DNA of 64,000 nt from PFJX01 sp031426735 (GCA_031426735.1 JASJPK010000048.1:62001-126000); one strand, 5' to 3'; counted from the stretch's first letter, positions 1-8,760 are shown. Program-made: numbers and translations. The notes: a model not told the origin generated them from the letters alone.

Positions 1-11
1 GTATTTGCCTG

Positions 12-743
12 TTACAGGTCGCCGTTGGCGGCGGCCTTCATGATGTTGTCCATCTTGTCGCGGATGATCACGGCATGATCCCACAGCACATCGGGGGTGC
101 CCATCCGGCCTTTGACAGAATCCAGCCAGGTGGTATCCCAATCCAGGGTCATTACCCAGATGTTCTTGTCCGCATCTTCCATGATGGTGAAGCGGCAGGG
201 CATGTAGACGGCGGATTCCGGGGAGTATTTCAGCATCTCGCGGCCCACGGCGATGTCGCAGTAGTGGTAGACCTCAATGCGCGGCGCATCCATGTCACCC
301 AGCACGGCCTGGAAGTCTTTCCACATCGCGCTTTCACCGACTTTCTTGAAGTTGAGGCTGTTGGCGCGCAACTCCATAGAGGCTTTCACTTCCTCGAAAG
401 TCAGGCCCGGCTTGGCTTTGTACTTGATGGTCATGAGATTCATCATGTCCTTCAAGTCCATGCGCGTGGTCATGTTCATCAAGGGCATCATCGACTTGAT
501 CAACTTCGCTTTCGTTTCCTGCGGAACAACGCCCGACATTTCATAGGGGCGGACACCCTGAGCCGGGAATTTCGGGATTGACGGGAGCAGCGACGGCAGC
601 GACGGCAGCGTCAGACCGGATGAAGCCGGTACATTGGTCAGATAAGGGTTGCCTGCGGGAGCCGGGTCGGCGGCCTGGGTGGGAATAGCCAAACTGATGG
701 TCAGGGCGGCGAGTAACGACTGTTTCAAGCTGATGCGTTTCAT
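12..743 (-). CDS. Secreted DUF302-domain protein
   Basis: An exported protein of 243 residues. Residues 1-25 form a Sec signal peptide (Lys/Arg start, hydrophobic core, cleavage near TQA-AD). A Pro/Ser/Leu-rich linker (about 45-62) is followed by a DUF302-like alpha/beta domain at about 105-205, with the typical run of extended substrate-like strand, a central IEVYHYCDIA segment and a C-terminal strand ending MTLDWD. Cys162 and Cys183 could pair in the periplasm. DUF302 proteins have no settled function; some occur with sulfur or haem enzymes. The next gene upstream on the same strand is a secreted rhodanese only 34 bp away, so the two probably form an operon and act in the same compartment. 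The family call is moderately sure; the role is unknown. Confidence 0.75.
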   Translation of the reverse strand: MKRISLKQSLLAALTISLAIPTQAADPAPAGNPYLTNVPASSGLTLPSLPSLLPSIPKFPAQGVRPYEMSGVVPQETKAKLIKSMMPLMNMTTRMDLKDMMNLMTIKYKAKPGLTFEEVKASMELRANSLNFKKVGESAMWKDFQAVLGDMDAPRIEVYHYCDIAVGREMLKYSPESAVYMPCRFTIMEDADKNIWVMTLDWDTTWLDSVKGRMGTPDVLWDHAVIIRDKMDNIMKAAANGDL

Positions 744-777
744 TTATGTATCCTTATTGTGAAACCGGGTTTGGTTG

Positions 778-1431
778 TTATGGTGATTTTGGTGCGATGG
801 TGGCCAGGCCCAGCATTTTCCAGTCCTGCATCCCGCCACGATACCACTTGAGCTTGTACGCTGGATAACCCATCGCCAGCAACTGCTTGATATTAGTAGG
901 AGATTGTCCGCACCAGGGTCCGTTGCAGTACAGCACCAGTGTCTTCACATTTTCGAAATTCCACAGTCCGCCCTGGCGCGCGGCGCCGAAGCGGAAGATC
1001 AGGATGTCCGCGATCTTTTCCAGATCGTTGTGGCCGGGATGCAGTTCCTGCCAGGGCAATTGCACCGCGCCTGGGATGATGCCGGAGCGCTGCGGCCAAT
1101 CGCCGTCGCGCGAATCGATCACCAGTACGCCGGAGTCCTTGCCGATCTTTCTCAGGTACTCCAGCATTTCCAGTTCGCCGATGGTTTCGACACCGGGGGC
1201 GAGCGTCATCGGCTGCACGCAGAACGGCGGGCAGGGGCGCGAGGTCAACGAATAATCCGGATCGAGCATGTTTTCGGTATCCGGATTGCGCTCGATCATG
1301 ATTTTCTTGCCTTGATGCAGCACTTCGACAGCAGCCACGCTGGGCGTGATGTTGACGTGCGTTCCCGCGGCCGATGCCAAGCCGGCGCCTAAGCCTAGAA
1401 GCACCAGTAATGCAGCGTTTTGTAAGTACAT
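778..1431 (-). CDS. Periplasmic rhodanese-like protein
   Basis: A 217-residue exported protein with a signal peptide at 1-22 (LASA-AG). Residues about 85-210 form a rhodanese fold: VLVIDSRDGD gives the conserved Asp-Arg strand, and LYCNGPWCGQS gives the active-site loop with Cys169 as the likely persulfide carrier and a second Cys174. A CPPFC motif at 67-71 in the N-terminal extension could be redox-active, which is not usual for plain rhodaneses. The expected activity is sulfurtransfer or handling of a sulfane group; the substrate is not evident. It precedes the DUF302 gene on the same strand with a short gap. Related secreted rhodaneses with the CNGPWC loop are known from beta- and gammaproteobacteria. 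Confidence 0.8.
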   Translation of the reverse strand: MYLQNAALLVLLGLGAGLASAAGTHVNITPSVAAVEVLHQGKKIMIERNPDTENMLDPDYSLTSRPCPPFCVQPMTLAPGVETIGELEMLEYLRKIGKDSGVLVIDSRDGDWPQRSGIIPGAVQLPWQELHPGHNDLEKIADILIFRFGAARQGGLWNFENVKTLVLYCNGPWCGQSPTNIKQLLAMGYPAYKLKWYRGGMQDWKMLGLATIAPKSP

Positions 1432-1479
1432 GCCATCTCCTCCTGTTCACGCAACACCGCACGAAGCGGGAAAACCGCC

Positions 1480-2049
1480 TCAGTCCAGATATTCGAATAC
1501 CTTCACGACTTTGGAAACGCCGCCGGTACGCGCGGCGATTTCTGCTGCCGCGTTGCCTTCCTCGCGCTTGACCAGGCCCATCAGGAAGACCGTACCCGCT
1601 TCGGTGACGACTTTGACATGATGGGCATTGAAGCGCTTGTCCTCCAGGCAACGCGCTTTCACCTTGGCGGTGATGAAGCCATCGTTGCTGCGCGCGACAA
1701 ACGACGCGGTGCCACCGACGACCAGTTCGTTTTGCACTTCGCGCACATTCGGCACCGCTTTGGCGATCTCCTCGGCTTTTGCGCGCACGGTGGCATCCGG
1801 TACTTCGCCGGTGAGCAGCACGCGGCGGTTGTAGCTGGTCACATTGATGTGGGCATTCTGGCCGTGGCTCTCACGGATCCGGTTCGCCGCCTTGATTTCG
1901 ATCTCTTCGTCGAGCAGGTACGTGCCGGAAGTGCGCCGATCTTCCGCCATCAACATGCCGACGCCGACGCCGCCGGCCACGACCGGTACGCAACCGCCGA
2001 GCGGCGCGAGAGAAAGGCCGAGCAGGGCGCACAAGACGAGTTTTTTCAT
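1480..2049 (-). CDS. dolP: BON-domain outer-membrane lipoprotein, DolP-like
   Basis: A 189-residue lipoprotein. The signal peptide ends in LGGC, making Cys20 the lipidated residue. Two BON domains follow (about 45-115 and 120-187): the first contains NVTSYNRRVLLTGEVPD and the second VVTEAGTVFLMGLVKREEG, the usual alpha-beta-beta pattern. In enterobacteria DolP (YraP) is an outer-membrane lipoprotein needed for envelope integrity and lies directly after diaA, as it does here on the minus strand (diaA stop 2053, this start 2049). The synteny supports the assignment more than the sequence alone, because OsmY-type BON proteins look similar but are soluble. Confidence 0.88.
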   Translation of the reverse strand: MKKLVLCALLGLSLAPLGGCVPVVAGGVGVGMLMAEDRRTSGTYLLDEEIEIKAANRIRESHGQNAHINVTSYNRRVLLTGEVPDATVRAKAEEIAKAVPNVREVQNELVVGGTASFVARSNDGFITAKVKARCLEDKRFNAHHVKVVTEAGTVFLMGLVKREEGNAAAEIAARTGGVSKVVKVFEYLD

Positions 2050-2052
2050 GAT

Positions 2053-2625
2053 TCAGGCTCCTAGTAATAAGTAATCGATGCCATCGCACAAACAGTGGAT
2101 GGTAAGTAACAGGGTTTCATGGATGCGCATCGGCGAGTCGGCCGGCGCGCAGATCAGCGCATCTTCCTCGCGCAGTATTTCAGCCAGCGCCCCGCCTTCG
2201 CCACCAACCAGGGCGATCACGATCATGTCGCGCTCCTGCGCGGCGCGCGCCGCCTCGACCACCGCGCGCGAATGGCCGAAGGTGGACACCGCGAACAGCA
2301 CATCGCCCGGATGCCCCAGCGCCGAAACCTGACGCGCGAAATCGGGGCCGGTCGCATCGTTCAGCGCCGCGCCGGCGCCGGACAGATGGATCGCCGCCAG
2401 GCCGGGCCGGTCGCGGTCGAGTTTGTCGGTCAGTATCGCTGCCGCATATTGCGCGGTCAGCCCGGAAGCGCCACTACCGCACGCCAGGATCTTGCCCTCG
2501 TGCATCAGGCAGTCGGTGAGGATCTGCACTGAACGGTCGATCGGCTCGGACAACAGCTCCGCCGCATCGACCAGGGTATGGATGCTGGCCTTGAACTGAT
2601 CCTGAATGCGTTGATGGAGTGGCAT
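2053..2625 (-). CDS. diaA: SIS-domain DnaA initiator-associating protein DiaA / GmhA-like
   Basis: A SIS (sugar isomerase) domain protein of about 190 residues. The start is taken at the Met of MPLHQRIQDQF, 10 codons inside the longest frame, because DiaA/GmhA proteins begin at this helix. Visible motifs are the LACGSGASGLTAQYAA phosphosugar-binding loop and ALGHPGDVLFAVSTFGHS with the second Ser-rich loop. In E. coli DiaA binds DnaA and promotes timely replication initiation, while the close paralogue GmhA makes heptose phosphate for LPS. The neighbours yraN and dolP-like match the E. coli diaA locus, so DiaA is preferred. The GSGASG loop differs from the GNGTSA loop of E. coli DiaA. Confidence 0.85.
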   Translation of the reverse strand: MPLHQRIQDQFKASIHTLVDAAELLSEPIDRSVQILTDCLMHEGKILACGSGASGLTAQYAAAILTDKLDRDRPGLAAIHLSGAGAALNDATGPDFARQVSALGHPGDVLFAVSTFGHSRAVVEAARAAQERDMIVIALVGGEGGALAEILREEDALICAPADSPMRIHETLLLTIHCLCDGIDYLLLGA

Positions 2626-2673
2626 GGGGCGGGAAATTGAAGTGCGAACCGGCACGGATTATAGCGATGCCCC

Positions 2674-3021
2674 TCAAGCCTCGAACGCCGCCTGCAGCCA
2701 TTGCAGGCGACCGGCTTGCAACAATACCGCGTCGAAGCGACAGGGCGCGTCGATCGGGTGCCGGGCCAGATAATGCCGCGCCGCCAGGATGATGCGGCCC
2801 TGCTTGGTCGCGGTGATGCTCTCCGCCGCACCGCCGAAGTCGCTCCTTGCGCGTGCCCGCACTTCCACGAATACCAGCGTCGCGCCGTCGCGCATGACCA
2901 GATCGATCTCGCCGCCGCGGCAGCGAAAATTGCGCGCCACCAGTTTCAATCCCTGCCGGATCAGGTAATCCGCCGCAACCTGTTCCGCCGCCGCCCCTTT
3001 GTTCGTGCCGCCTTGATTCAT
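2674..3021 (-). CDS. yraN: YraN/UPF0102 family predicted nuclease
   Basis: A 115-residue UPF0102 protein with a predicted restriction-endonuclease-like fold. The core reads AAEQVAADYLIRQGLKLVARN, then GGEIDLVMRDGATLVFVEVRAR, giving the Glu/Asp and ExR positions of a PD-(D/E)xK-type site (EVR rather than ExK). No in vivo function is established for the family. It is the first gene of the yraN-diaA-dolP block and is divergent from rsmI across an 85-bp gap. In E. coli lpoA lies between rsmI and yraN; here it is absent. Confidence 0.9.
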   Translation of the reverse strand: MNQGGTNKGAAAEQVAADYLIRQGLKLVARNFRCRGGEIDLVMRDGATLVFVEVRARARSDFGGAAESITATKQGRIILAARHYLARHPIDAPCRFDAVLLQAGRLQWLQAAFEA

Positions 3022-3106
3022 GCCGCATCCCGTTTGGTTAAACTGGCTGCCCGCAGTATCCGGCGAAAGTTTCGGAATTCACAATTCGGAACGTCCCTAC
3101 TAGATC

Positions 3107-3967
3107 ATGTTTGATGCCTCCCAGCCGGCCCGTCCCGGTGTACTTCACATCGTCGCCACGCCGATCGGCAACCTGCGCGATCTCAGCCAGCGTGCGCTCG
3201 ATGTCCTGAAAACGGCCGACATCGTCGCCGCGGAAGACACCCGCACCACGCAAGGCCTGCTCAACGTGCATCAGATACAGGCCGGCAAACTGACGCCGTT
3301 GCATGATCACAACGAACAGGCCGCCGCCGCCAGATTGATCGAAGCGCTGCGCGCAGGCAAAAGCGTCGCCTACGTTTCCGACGCCGGCACGCCCGGTATT
3401 TCCGATCCCGGCGCACGCCTGGTCAACGCCGTGCGCGCCGCCGGTTTCGAAATCACGCCGATCCCCGGTCCGAGCGCGGTGGCGACGGCGTTATCGGTGG
3501 CCGGCGTCGAAGGCGCCTGGCTGTTCTACGGCTTTCTGCCGGCGAAACCGGCCGCCCGCCGCAAAGTGCTGGAAACCCTGGTCGCCGCGCCGCATGCGCT
3601 GGTGTTCTACGAAGCGCCACACCGCATCGAGGAAACCGTCGACGACCTGCTCGCGGTGTTCGGCGGCGAGCGCAGCCTGTTGTTCGCGCGCGAACTGACC
3701 AAACGCTTCGAGCAACTGCACGCCTGTCCGCTGGCCGAGGCGCCGGCCTGGCTGGCGGCGGACGACAACCACCGGCGCGGCGAATTTGTGCTGGTGCTGT
3801 CGGCGCCGCCGGCGCAAGCGGACGATAGTGCTGCCGAAGCACGCCGCGTGCTGGAAATCCTGCTCGAAGAGGTGCCGCTGAAACAGGCCGCCCACCTCGC
3901 CGCCCGCCTGACCGGCGCGCGCAAGAACGCTTTGTACGACCTCGCCCTGACCCTGAAAAAAGATTGA
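3107..3967 (+). CDS. rsmI: 16S rRNA (cytidine(1402)-2'-O)-methyltransferase RsmI
   Basis: A 286-residue SAM-dependent methyltransferase of the tetrapyrrole-methylase fold. The N-terminal signature VATPIGNLRDLSQRALDVLK, the AAEDTRTT motif and the DAGTPGISDPGARLV loop are all present and define RsmI, which 2'-O-methylates C1402 in the 16S rRNA decoding centre. The length is normal. The stop codon lies 5 bp before the pyrC ATG, so the two are probably co-transcribed. Confidence 0.96.
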   Translation: MFDASQPARPGVLHIVATPIGNLRDLSQRALDVLKTADIVAAEDTRTTQGLLNVHQIQAGKLTPLHDHNEQAAAARLIEALRAGKSVAYVSDAGTPGISDPGARLVNAVRAAGFEITPIPGPSAVATALSVAGVEGAWLFYGFLPAKPAARRKVLETLVAAPHALVFYEAPHRIEETVDDLLAVFGGERSLLFARELTKRFEQLHACPLAEAPAWLAADDNHRRGEFVLVLSAPPAQADDSAAEARRVLEILLEEVPLKQAAHLAARLTGARKNALYDLALTLKKD

Positions 3968-3972
3968 GCACC

Positions 3973-5001
3973 ATGCAGAAACTGACTCTCACCCGCCCCG
4001 ACGACTGGCATGTGCATCTACGCGACGACGCCATGCTCGCCGCCGTGCTGCCCGATACCGCGCGCCAATTCGCCCGCGCCATCGTCATGCCCAATCTGCG
4101 CCCGCCGGTGCGCACGCTGGCGGATGCCCAGGCCTATCGAGCCCGCATTCTGGCCGCCTTGCCCGCGGGCATGAGGTTCGAGCCGTTGATGACGCTCTAT
4201 CTGACCGACAACACCGATCCGGCCGAAGTGGCGCGCGCCCAGGCCAGCGGCATCGTGCATGCCGTGAAGTACTACCCGGCCGGCGCCACCACCAATTCCG
4301 ATTCCGGCGTCACCGACATCCGCAAAGTCGACGCGGTGCTGGAAGTCATCCAGGAAACCGGCATGCCGCTGCTGCTGCACGGCGAAGTCACCGATCCGGA
4401 GGTTGACGTATTCGACCGCGAAGCCGTCTTCATCGACCGCATCCTGACCCCGCTGCTGCAGCGTTATCCCGACCTCAAGGTGGTGCTGGAACACATCACC
4501 ACACGCCAGGCCGCCGAGTTCGTCGCTGCAGCCCCGGCCAAGGTCGCCGCCACGATCACCGCGCATCATCTGCTCTACAACCGCAACGCCATGTTCCAGG
4601 GCGGCATGCGGCCGCACTACTACTGCCTGCCGGTGCTGAAACGGGAAACCCATCGTCATGCGCTGGTCGCCGCAGCCACCAGCGGCAATCCCAAGTTCTT
4701 CCTCGGCACCGACAGCGCGCCGCATGCAAAGAGCGCCAAGGAAACCGCTTGCGGCTGCGCTGGCATCTACAGCGCACACGCCGCGCTGGAACTGTACGCG
4801 GAAGCCTTCGACCAGGCCGGCGCGCTCGACCGGCTGGAAGCCTTCGCCAGCTTCCACGGCCCGGATTTCTACGGCCTGCCGCGCAATACGGGACAGGTCA
4901 CGCTGGTGCGCGAAACCGTCCCGGTCGGCGCCGATCACCCGGCCGGCATCGTGCCGCTGCGGGCGGGCGAGACGCTGGCGTGGCGGTTGCTGGATAGATG
5001 A
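3973..5001 (+). CDS. pyrC: Dihydroorotase, class II (PyrC)
   Basis: A 342-residue zinc amidohydrolase that cyclises carbamoyl aspartate to dihydroorotate in pyrimidine synthesis. The ATG at 3973 is chosen over the in-frame TTG at 3964, which would overlap the rsmI stop. Motifs: DDWHVHLRDD supplies the first metal-binding HxH, KYYPAGATTNSDSG contains the carboxylated Lys, LLLHGEV and LEHITT supply metal His residues, and GTDSAPH contains the catalytic Asp. This is the short class II (E. coli type) enzyme, usually a homodimer. No partner pyrimidine gene is adjacent. Confidence 0.97.
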   Translation: MQKLTLTRPDDWHVHLRDDAMLAAVLPDTARQFARAIVMPNLRPPVRTLADAQAYRARILAALPAGMRFEPLMTLYLTDNTDPAEVARAQASGIVHAVKYYPAGATTNSDSGVTDIRKVDAVLEVIQETGMPLLLHGEVTDPEVDVFDREAVFIDRILTPLLQRYPDLKVVLEHITTRQAAEFVAAAPAKVAATITAHHLLYNRNAMFQGGMRPHYYCLPVLKRETHRHALVAAATSGNPKFFLGTDSAPHAKSAKETACGCAGIYSAHAALELYAEAFDQAGALDRLEAFASFHGPDFYGLPRNTGQVTLVRETVPVGADHPAGIVPLRAGETLAWRLLDR

Positions 5002-5025
5002 AAAAAACGGCGACCGAAGTCGCCG
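5001..5025 (-). terminator. Intrinsic terminator for the PEP-CTERM gene
   Basis: Perfect 7-bp arms CGGCGAC (5008-5014) and GTCGCCG (5019-5025) with a CGAA loop are flanked by seven A residues (5001-5007). Read on the minus strand this is a GC hairpin followed by a T tract, 26 bp after the stop of the gene at 5051-5671. It directly abuts the 3' end of pyrC. Confidence 0.85.
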
Positions 5026-5050
5026 AGATGGATTGCCGTCGGAGCGCCAA

Positions 5051-5671
5051 TCAGATCTTGCGGCGGCGGGCGAACAGAAGTCCGGACAAGCCCAGGCCGA
5101 GCAGGGCGAGCGAGGCCGGTTCCGGGACGCTGCTTGAGGTAGCCGTCATCAGGATGTTGTCCAGGAAGGCGGAGGTGTCTGCAACGTGCTGCGGGTTGAT
5201 GCCGCGGAACGTGAGGGTGTGATCGCCTGCGCCAATCGCCACATCGTTGAAGCCGAAAGTCGTCCAGGTCAAAGTCGGGTTGATGGACGCGTATAGCGTG
5301 TTGTCCAGCAGCACTTCTACAACCTGATTTTTTGCGTCGTACGGCATATTGCGGTCGACCAGGTCAAACGATAGATCCAGGCTGTAATTGCCGTCGCTGC
5401 TGAATGTTTGCGAGATGGAACTGGTATTTTGCAGAAACGCAAAATAATTGCCGCTGGCCGTTACGCCACCCCACGCCGAGTAGTCGCTCGAAATTCCCGC
5501 GCCGCCGGCGAACCCCCAGGGTGCGGCAACGATTGCACCCGCGTACTTGTATGCGCCGCCACCGATGTAACCGATGTTGTTGGCCTCGAAGCTGGTGTTG
5601 TTCAGGATGGGCGTTGCGCCGGCTTGGGCGGCGATAACGGAAAGAACCAGAGCAAGGACAGTGCGATTCAT
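5051..5671 (-). CDS. PEP-CTERM sorting-domain protein
   Basis: A 206-residue exported protein with a signal peptide (1-19, AQAGA), a beta-rich middle resembling carbohydrate-binding or jelly-roll secreted proteins, and a C-terminal sorting tail: VPEPASLALLGLGLSGLLF followed by ARRRKI. The PEP motif, hydrophobic segment and basic end are the recognition signal of exosortase (EpsH), which removes the tail and anchors or releases the protein in the extracellular polysaccharide matrix. No exosortase gene is in this window. It has its own terminator and is divergent from the NERD-helicase gene. The ligand is unknown. Confidence 0.9.
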   Translation of the reverse strand: MNRTVLALVLSVIAAQAGATPILNNTSFEANNIGYIGGGAYKYAGAIVAAPWGFAGGAGISSDYSAWGGVTASGNYFAFLQNTSSISQTFSSDGNYSLDLSFDLVDRNMPYDAKNQVVEVLLDNTLYASINPTLTWTTFGFNDVAIGAGDHTLTFRGINPQHVADTSAFLDNILMTATSSSVPEPASLALLGLGLSGLLFARRRKI

Positions 5672-6060
5672 CGGGATATTCCAGTAGGGTTATTGGCGAA
5701 GAACATAAAGCACACTTCGTGCCAACTTGATTCCCCTGCAATACTTCATGCGTGGCCATCTCCGTTTGAACGAAATGAATGTCTGGCATAGCCTGTCCAC
5801 ACTGCATTGCGGTGCATGGCGCAGCGCGCAGGCGCGCGTTGTGCGTTCTGCACGAATGGCATCCTGCCTAGGATTTGGGGCGCTCGATGAGGCTGCCTTC
5901 GTCAAAGAAATGGCGGCCCTGTCGAGGCTTCATCGTCAGCGTGTGTCGGAAGAGATGTGGCACACAATGGAATCCATACGCCGTGCCTGCCGCCAAACCA
6001 GGCGAGCAGGTCGCACCCAATCAACTTTGCAGGCTCATTTGGACAAAAGGTGAATTCGAC
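5672..6060. other. Intergenic region of 389 bp between divergent genes
   Basis: No convincing gene. It must hold the promoters for the PEP-CTERM gene (minus) and the NERD-helicase gene (plus). A Shine-Dalgarno-like AAAGGTGA lies just before the ATG at 6061. Reading frames across the region have Arg/Cys-rich, low-quality composition and no recognisable motif. Confidence 0.5.
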
Positions 6061-7707
6061 ATGGCGACGATCATCCCCGACGGCTGGCGTGAATACGCCG
6101 TAACCGGCGCTGCCGCGCGCGAGATCGAAACCCTCGCCAAACTGGCCGAGGCGCTGCCGGACACCTATACGGTCTATCACGCGGTGCACTGGACGCGGCT
6201 GGAGCAGGGCTATTCGGTCTATGGCGAGATCGATTTCGTGGTGGTCAACCAGGCCGGCGCGCTGCTGCTGATCGAACAGAAAAGCGGTTTTCTGGAAGAG
6301 GGGCCGGACGGTCTGGTCAAGCGCTACGCCGAGAAGTCGAAGAGCGTGCCGCTGCAGATGGCGCACGGCATCGCGGCGATACAGAACAAGCTGTATGCGC
6401 GCCCGGGCTGCCGCGATGTGCCGATCGACTACCTGCTGTATTGCCCGGATTACCAGATCAAGCTGATGCAGACCGCCGGCATTTCGCCCGAGCGCATCGT
6501 CGATGCGCGCCGGCGCGACCAGCTCGCGGCGCTGGTCGGCCAGATCCTGCCGCCGGGCGATCCTGCGGCAGCCAACCCGGATCGCGTGCGTCAGGTGCAT
6601 CGTTTCCTGCGCGACATCGTGCAACTGGAAACCGATGTCAGCGCGCTGATCGGCCGCGCGCAGTCGTTGGTTACCCGCATTTCCGGCGGCCTGGCGCACT
6701 GGGCGCGGCAACTCGAATTCACCCCTTTTCGGCTGCGCGTCAGCGGCACGGCCGGTTCCGGCAAGACGCAACTGGCGCTGGCCGAATATCGCGCTGCCGT
6801 CGAACAGGGCAAGCGGCCACTCTACCTCTGCTACAACCGCCCGCTGGCCGACCACTTCCAGCTGATCGCGCCGCCCGGCGGCCGGGTCTGCACGCTGCAC
6901 ATGCTGTGCGATCAACGCGTGCGCGCGGCCGGCGAGGTGCCCGATTTCAGCCAGCCTGACGCGTTCGAGACCCTGCTCGCGCGCGCCGCCGCCTTGCCCG
7001 TTTCGGAAGACTGGCGGTTCGATACGCTGATCGTCGACGAAGGCCAGGATTTCAGCGAGCAGTGGCGCGATCTGGCGTTGCGCCACCTGAAACCCGAGGG
7101 CCGCGCGATCTGGCTGGAAGACCCGCTGCAGAATCTCTACGCGCGTCCCCCGGTCGATCTACCCGGCTGGGTGCGCATGCGCGCCACCAGCAACTACCGC
7201 AGCCCGCGCTCGGTCGTGCGCATGTTGCAGAACCTGTTGCCGGAAGAGTTCAGCATCGAAGCACAAGGCGCGCTGCAAGCGTCGGAACTGGTCGTGCTGA
7301 CCTACCGGGACGCGGCCGAACTGACCCAGCAGGTCAAGGAAGGGATCCGCCAGTGTCTGGCCGAAGGGTTCAAGAAAGCGGATATCGCCGTGATCAGCTT
7401 TCGCGGCCGCGAACAATCGCAGCTGTTCCCGTACACCGAACTCGGTCCGCACCGCCTGAAAACCTATACCGGCCGCTACGACCTGCTCGGCCAGCCGATC
7501 TACTCCGACGGCGACGTGCTGCTGGAATCGGTCTACCGCTTCAAAGGCCAGGCCGCGCCCGCCATCGTGTTCGCCGAAATCGACTTTGAACAGCTCGACG
7601 AACGCGCCGTGCGCAAACTGTTCGTCGGCGCCACGCGCGCGACGATGAAACTGGTGCTGGTGGTATCCGCAAGGTCGGCGGCGGTATTGCTTGAACGGCT
7701 GGGCTGA
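6061..7707 (+). CDS. NERD nuclease-UvrD/Rep-like helicase fusion
   Basis: A 548-residue fusion. The start is set at the ATG preceded by AAAGGTGA; 62 upstream in-frame codons have no family-like sequence. Residues about 20-130 form a NERD (nuclease-related) domain with VYGEIDFVVVNQAG and LLLIEQKSGF, i.e. the D...ExK layout of PD-(D/E)xK nucleases. A superfamily 1 helicase core follows: Walker A GTAGSGKT at 229-236, an LCYNRPLADH motif, Walker B with DEGQDF from residue 326, QNLY, NYRSPRS, and VGATRA as motif VI. It likely processes or unwinds DNA. The protein is compact compared with UvrD (about 720). It is followed by a REP pair and a convergent WYL regulator. NERD helicases are scattered and often accessory; a role in repair or in defence is possible, neither shown. 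Confidence 0.85.
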   Translation: MATIIPDGWREYAVTGAAAREIETLAKLAEALPDTYTVYHAVHWTRLEQGYSVYGEIDFVVVNQAGALLLIEQKSGFLEEGPDGLVKRYAEKSKSVPLQMAHGIAAIQNKLYARPGCRDVPIDYLLYCPDYQIKLMQTAGISPERIVDARRRDQLAALVGQILPPGDPAAANPDRVRQVHRFLRDIVQLETDVSALIGRAQSLVTRISGGLAHWARQLEFTPFRLRVSGTAGSGKTQLALAEYRAAVEQGKRPLYLCYNRPLADHFQLIAPPGGRVCTLHMLCDQRVRAAGEVPDFSQPDAFETLLARAAALPVSEDWRFDTLIVDEGQDFSEQWRDLALRHLKPEGRAIWLEDPLQNLYARPPVDLPGWVRMRATSNYRSPRSVVRMLQNLLPEEFSIEAQGALQASELVVLTYRDAAELTQQVKEGIRQCLAEGFKKADIAVISFRGREQSQLFPYTELGPHRLKTYTGRYDLLGQPIYSDGDVLLESVYRFKGQAAPAIVFAEIDFEQLDERAVRKLFVGATRATMKLVLVVSARSAAVLLERLG

Positions 7708-7723
7708 AATTTCGCGTGGATTG

Positions 7724-7792
7724 GTAGGAGCGCCTTCCAAGGCGCGATTGCTCGGTGCATCGCGAAAATCGCGCCTTGGAAGGCGCTCCTAC
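7724..7792. repeat. REP pair (BIME-like), family 1
   Basis: Two inverted GTAG-headed REP units. The first is GTAGGAGCGCC TTCC AAGGCGCGAT from 7724; the second is its inverse, ending CTAC at 7792. Each contains the near-perfect hairpin GCGCCTT-CC-AAGGCGC. It lies between convergent genes, and the CTA of the right-hand CTAC is the stop codon (TAG, minus strand) of the WYL regulator. Further copies lie at 15975, 24283, 24444, 24605 and 52813, with a variant at 46014. Confidence 0.9.
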
Positions 7793-8760
7793 AGGCGCGC
7801 CAAACCGGCCCGTAACTTCTCTGCCACCTTTTCACGCAGTTCAACCGGCGCCAGCACTTCCACTTCCGGCACATGGCGCAGGATGTCCATGACCAGCTCG
7901 CGGTCGTCGGCATAGGGCATTTCCAGCACGTAGCGACCGTCTTTCTGCATTTTGCCGCGTTGCTTCGGGTGCCATTGCTCCAGCGCCACCCAGCGCGCGC
8001 GCTCGGGACTGAAGCGCAATTTCGCCCAGGTCAGCTTGCGCCCGGAGAAGATGCCATAGCCCGCGCCCAGCATCGCGTCGAGCGATTTTTCGGCGACTTC
8101 GCGTGCCGGTGTGTCGAGGATTTCGGCGTGCTGGATGCCGTCCATGGCGAAGCTGCGCAGGCCTTTGCGCAGGTGGCACCAGGCATCGAGATACCAGTTT
8201 TCGCGATAGTGAACGAGGCGCTGTGGCGACACTTCGCGTTCACTGACGCTGTCGCTCGATTTGGCGTAATAGCCGATGCGCACGCGTTTGCGCCGCAACA
8301 GCGCGGAGCCGATCGTGGCGAACTGGTCGATAGGCGCGCGGCGCGCGGCGAGTGGAATCAGCTTGATGCGCTTTCTGATTTCTTCGGCGGGATGCCGACT
8401 GTTGCCGAGCAAGCCGGTCAGGCGTGACATCAGCGGCTGGATGTGCGGCCCCAGCAAGCCGCCAGCGTCGAGGTTGGCGAGCAGATGCTGCATGGTCAGC
8501 AAGGCGTGGATTTCATCGGCGGAGAACCACAGGCCGGGCAGTTCGTACTGTGCGCCGACGGCGAGTGGCTTGCCGTAGACATAACCGCGTGTTTCGCGGT
8601 CCCAGACGATGGGGGCGTTGAGGCGGTTGCGCAGGTATTCGAGATCGCGCTTCAGGGTCGCGCGCGACACTTCCAGCCGTTCCAGCATGCGCTCGAAGGT
8701 GGCGACTTCCGGCGCCGCCAGCATCATGTCGATCAAATGAAAACGTTCGGTTCTGTCCAT
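7789..8760 (-). CDS. WYL-domain transcriptional regulator, YafY type
   Basis: A 323-residue regulator. The Met of MDRTERFHLID is preferred, 10 codons inside the longest frame, since HTH_11 regulators begin there. Residues 1-60 form a winged helix-turn-helix (FERMLERLEVSRATLKRDLEYL). Residues about 135-215 are the WYL domain, with RIGYYAKSSD, REVSPQRLVHYRENWYLDAWCH and the pocket Arg/Tyr residues that bind a nucleic-acid-like ligand in characterised members. The C-terminal WCX extension is present. WYL proteins often repress DNA-damage or phage-defence genes, so the adjacent convergent NERD helicase is a natural candidate target. The stop codon is embedded in a REP element. Confidence 0.9.
   Translation of the reverse strand: MDRTERFHLIDMMLAAPEVATFERMLERLEVSRATLKRDLEYLRNRLNAPIVWDRETRGYVYGKPLAVGAQYELPGLWFSADEIHALLTMQHLLANLDAGGLLGPHIQPLMSRLTGLLGNSRHPAEEIRKRIKLIPLAARRAPIDQFATIGSALLRRKRVRIGYYAKSSDSVSEREVSPQRLVHYRENWYLDAWCHLRKGLRSFAMDGIQHAEILDTPAREVAEKSLDAMLGAGYGIFSGRKLTWAKLRFSPERARWVALEQWHPKQRGKMQKDGRYVLEMPYADDRELVMDILRHVPEVEVLAPVELREKVAEKLRAGLARL

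Noticed and set aside
3964..3972. TTG start for pyrC
   Set aside because: It overlaps the rsmI stop, and the ATG at 3973 gives the standard dihydroorotase N terminus.
5727..6053. Plus-strand frame of 108 codons just upstream of the NERD-helicase gene
   Set aside because: The product is Arg/Cys-rich without family features, no good ribosome-binding site precedes it, and it overlaps the promoter region of the divergent PEP-CTERM gene.
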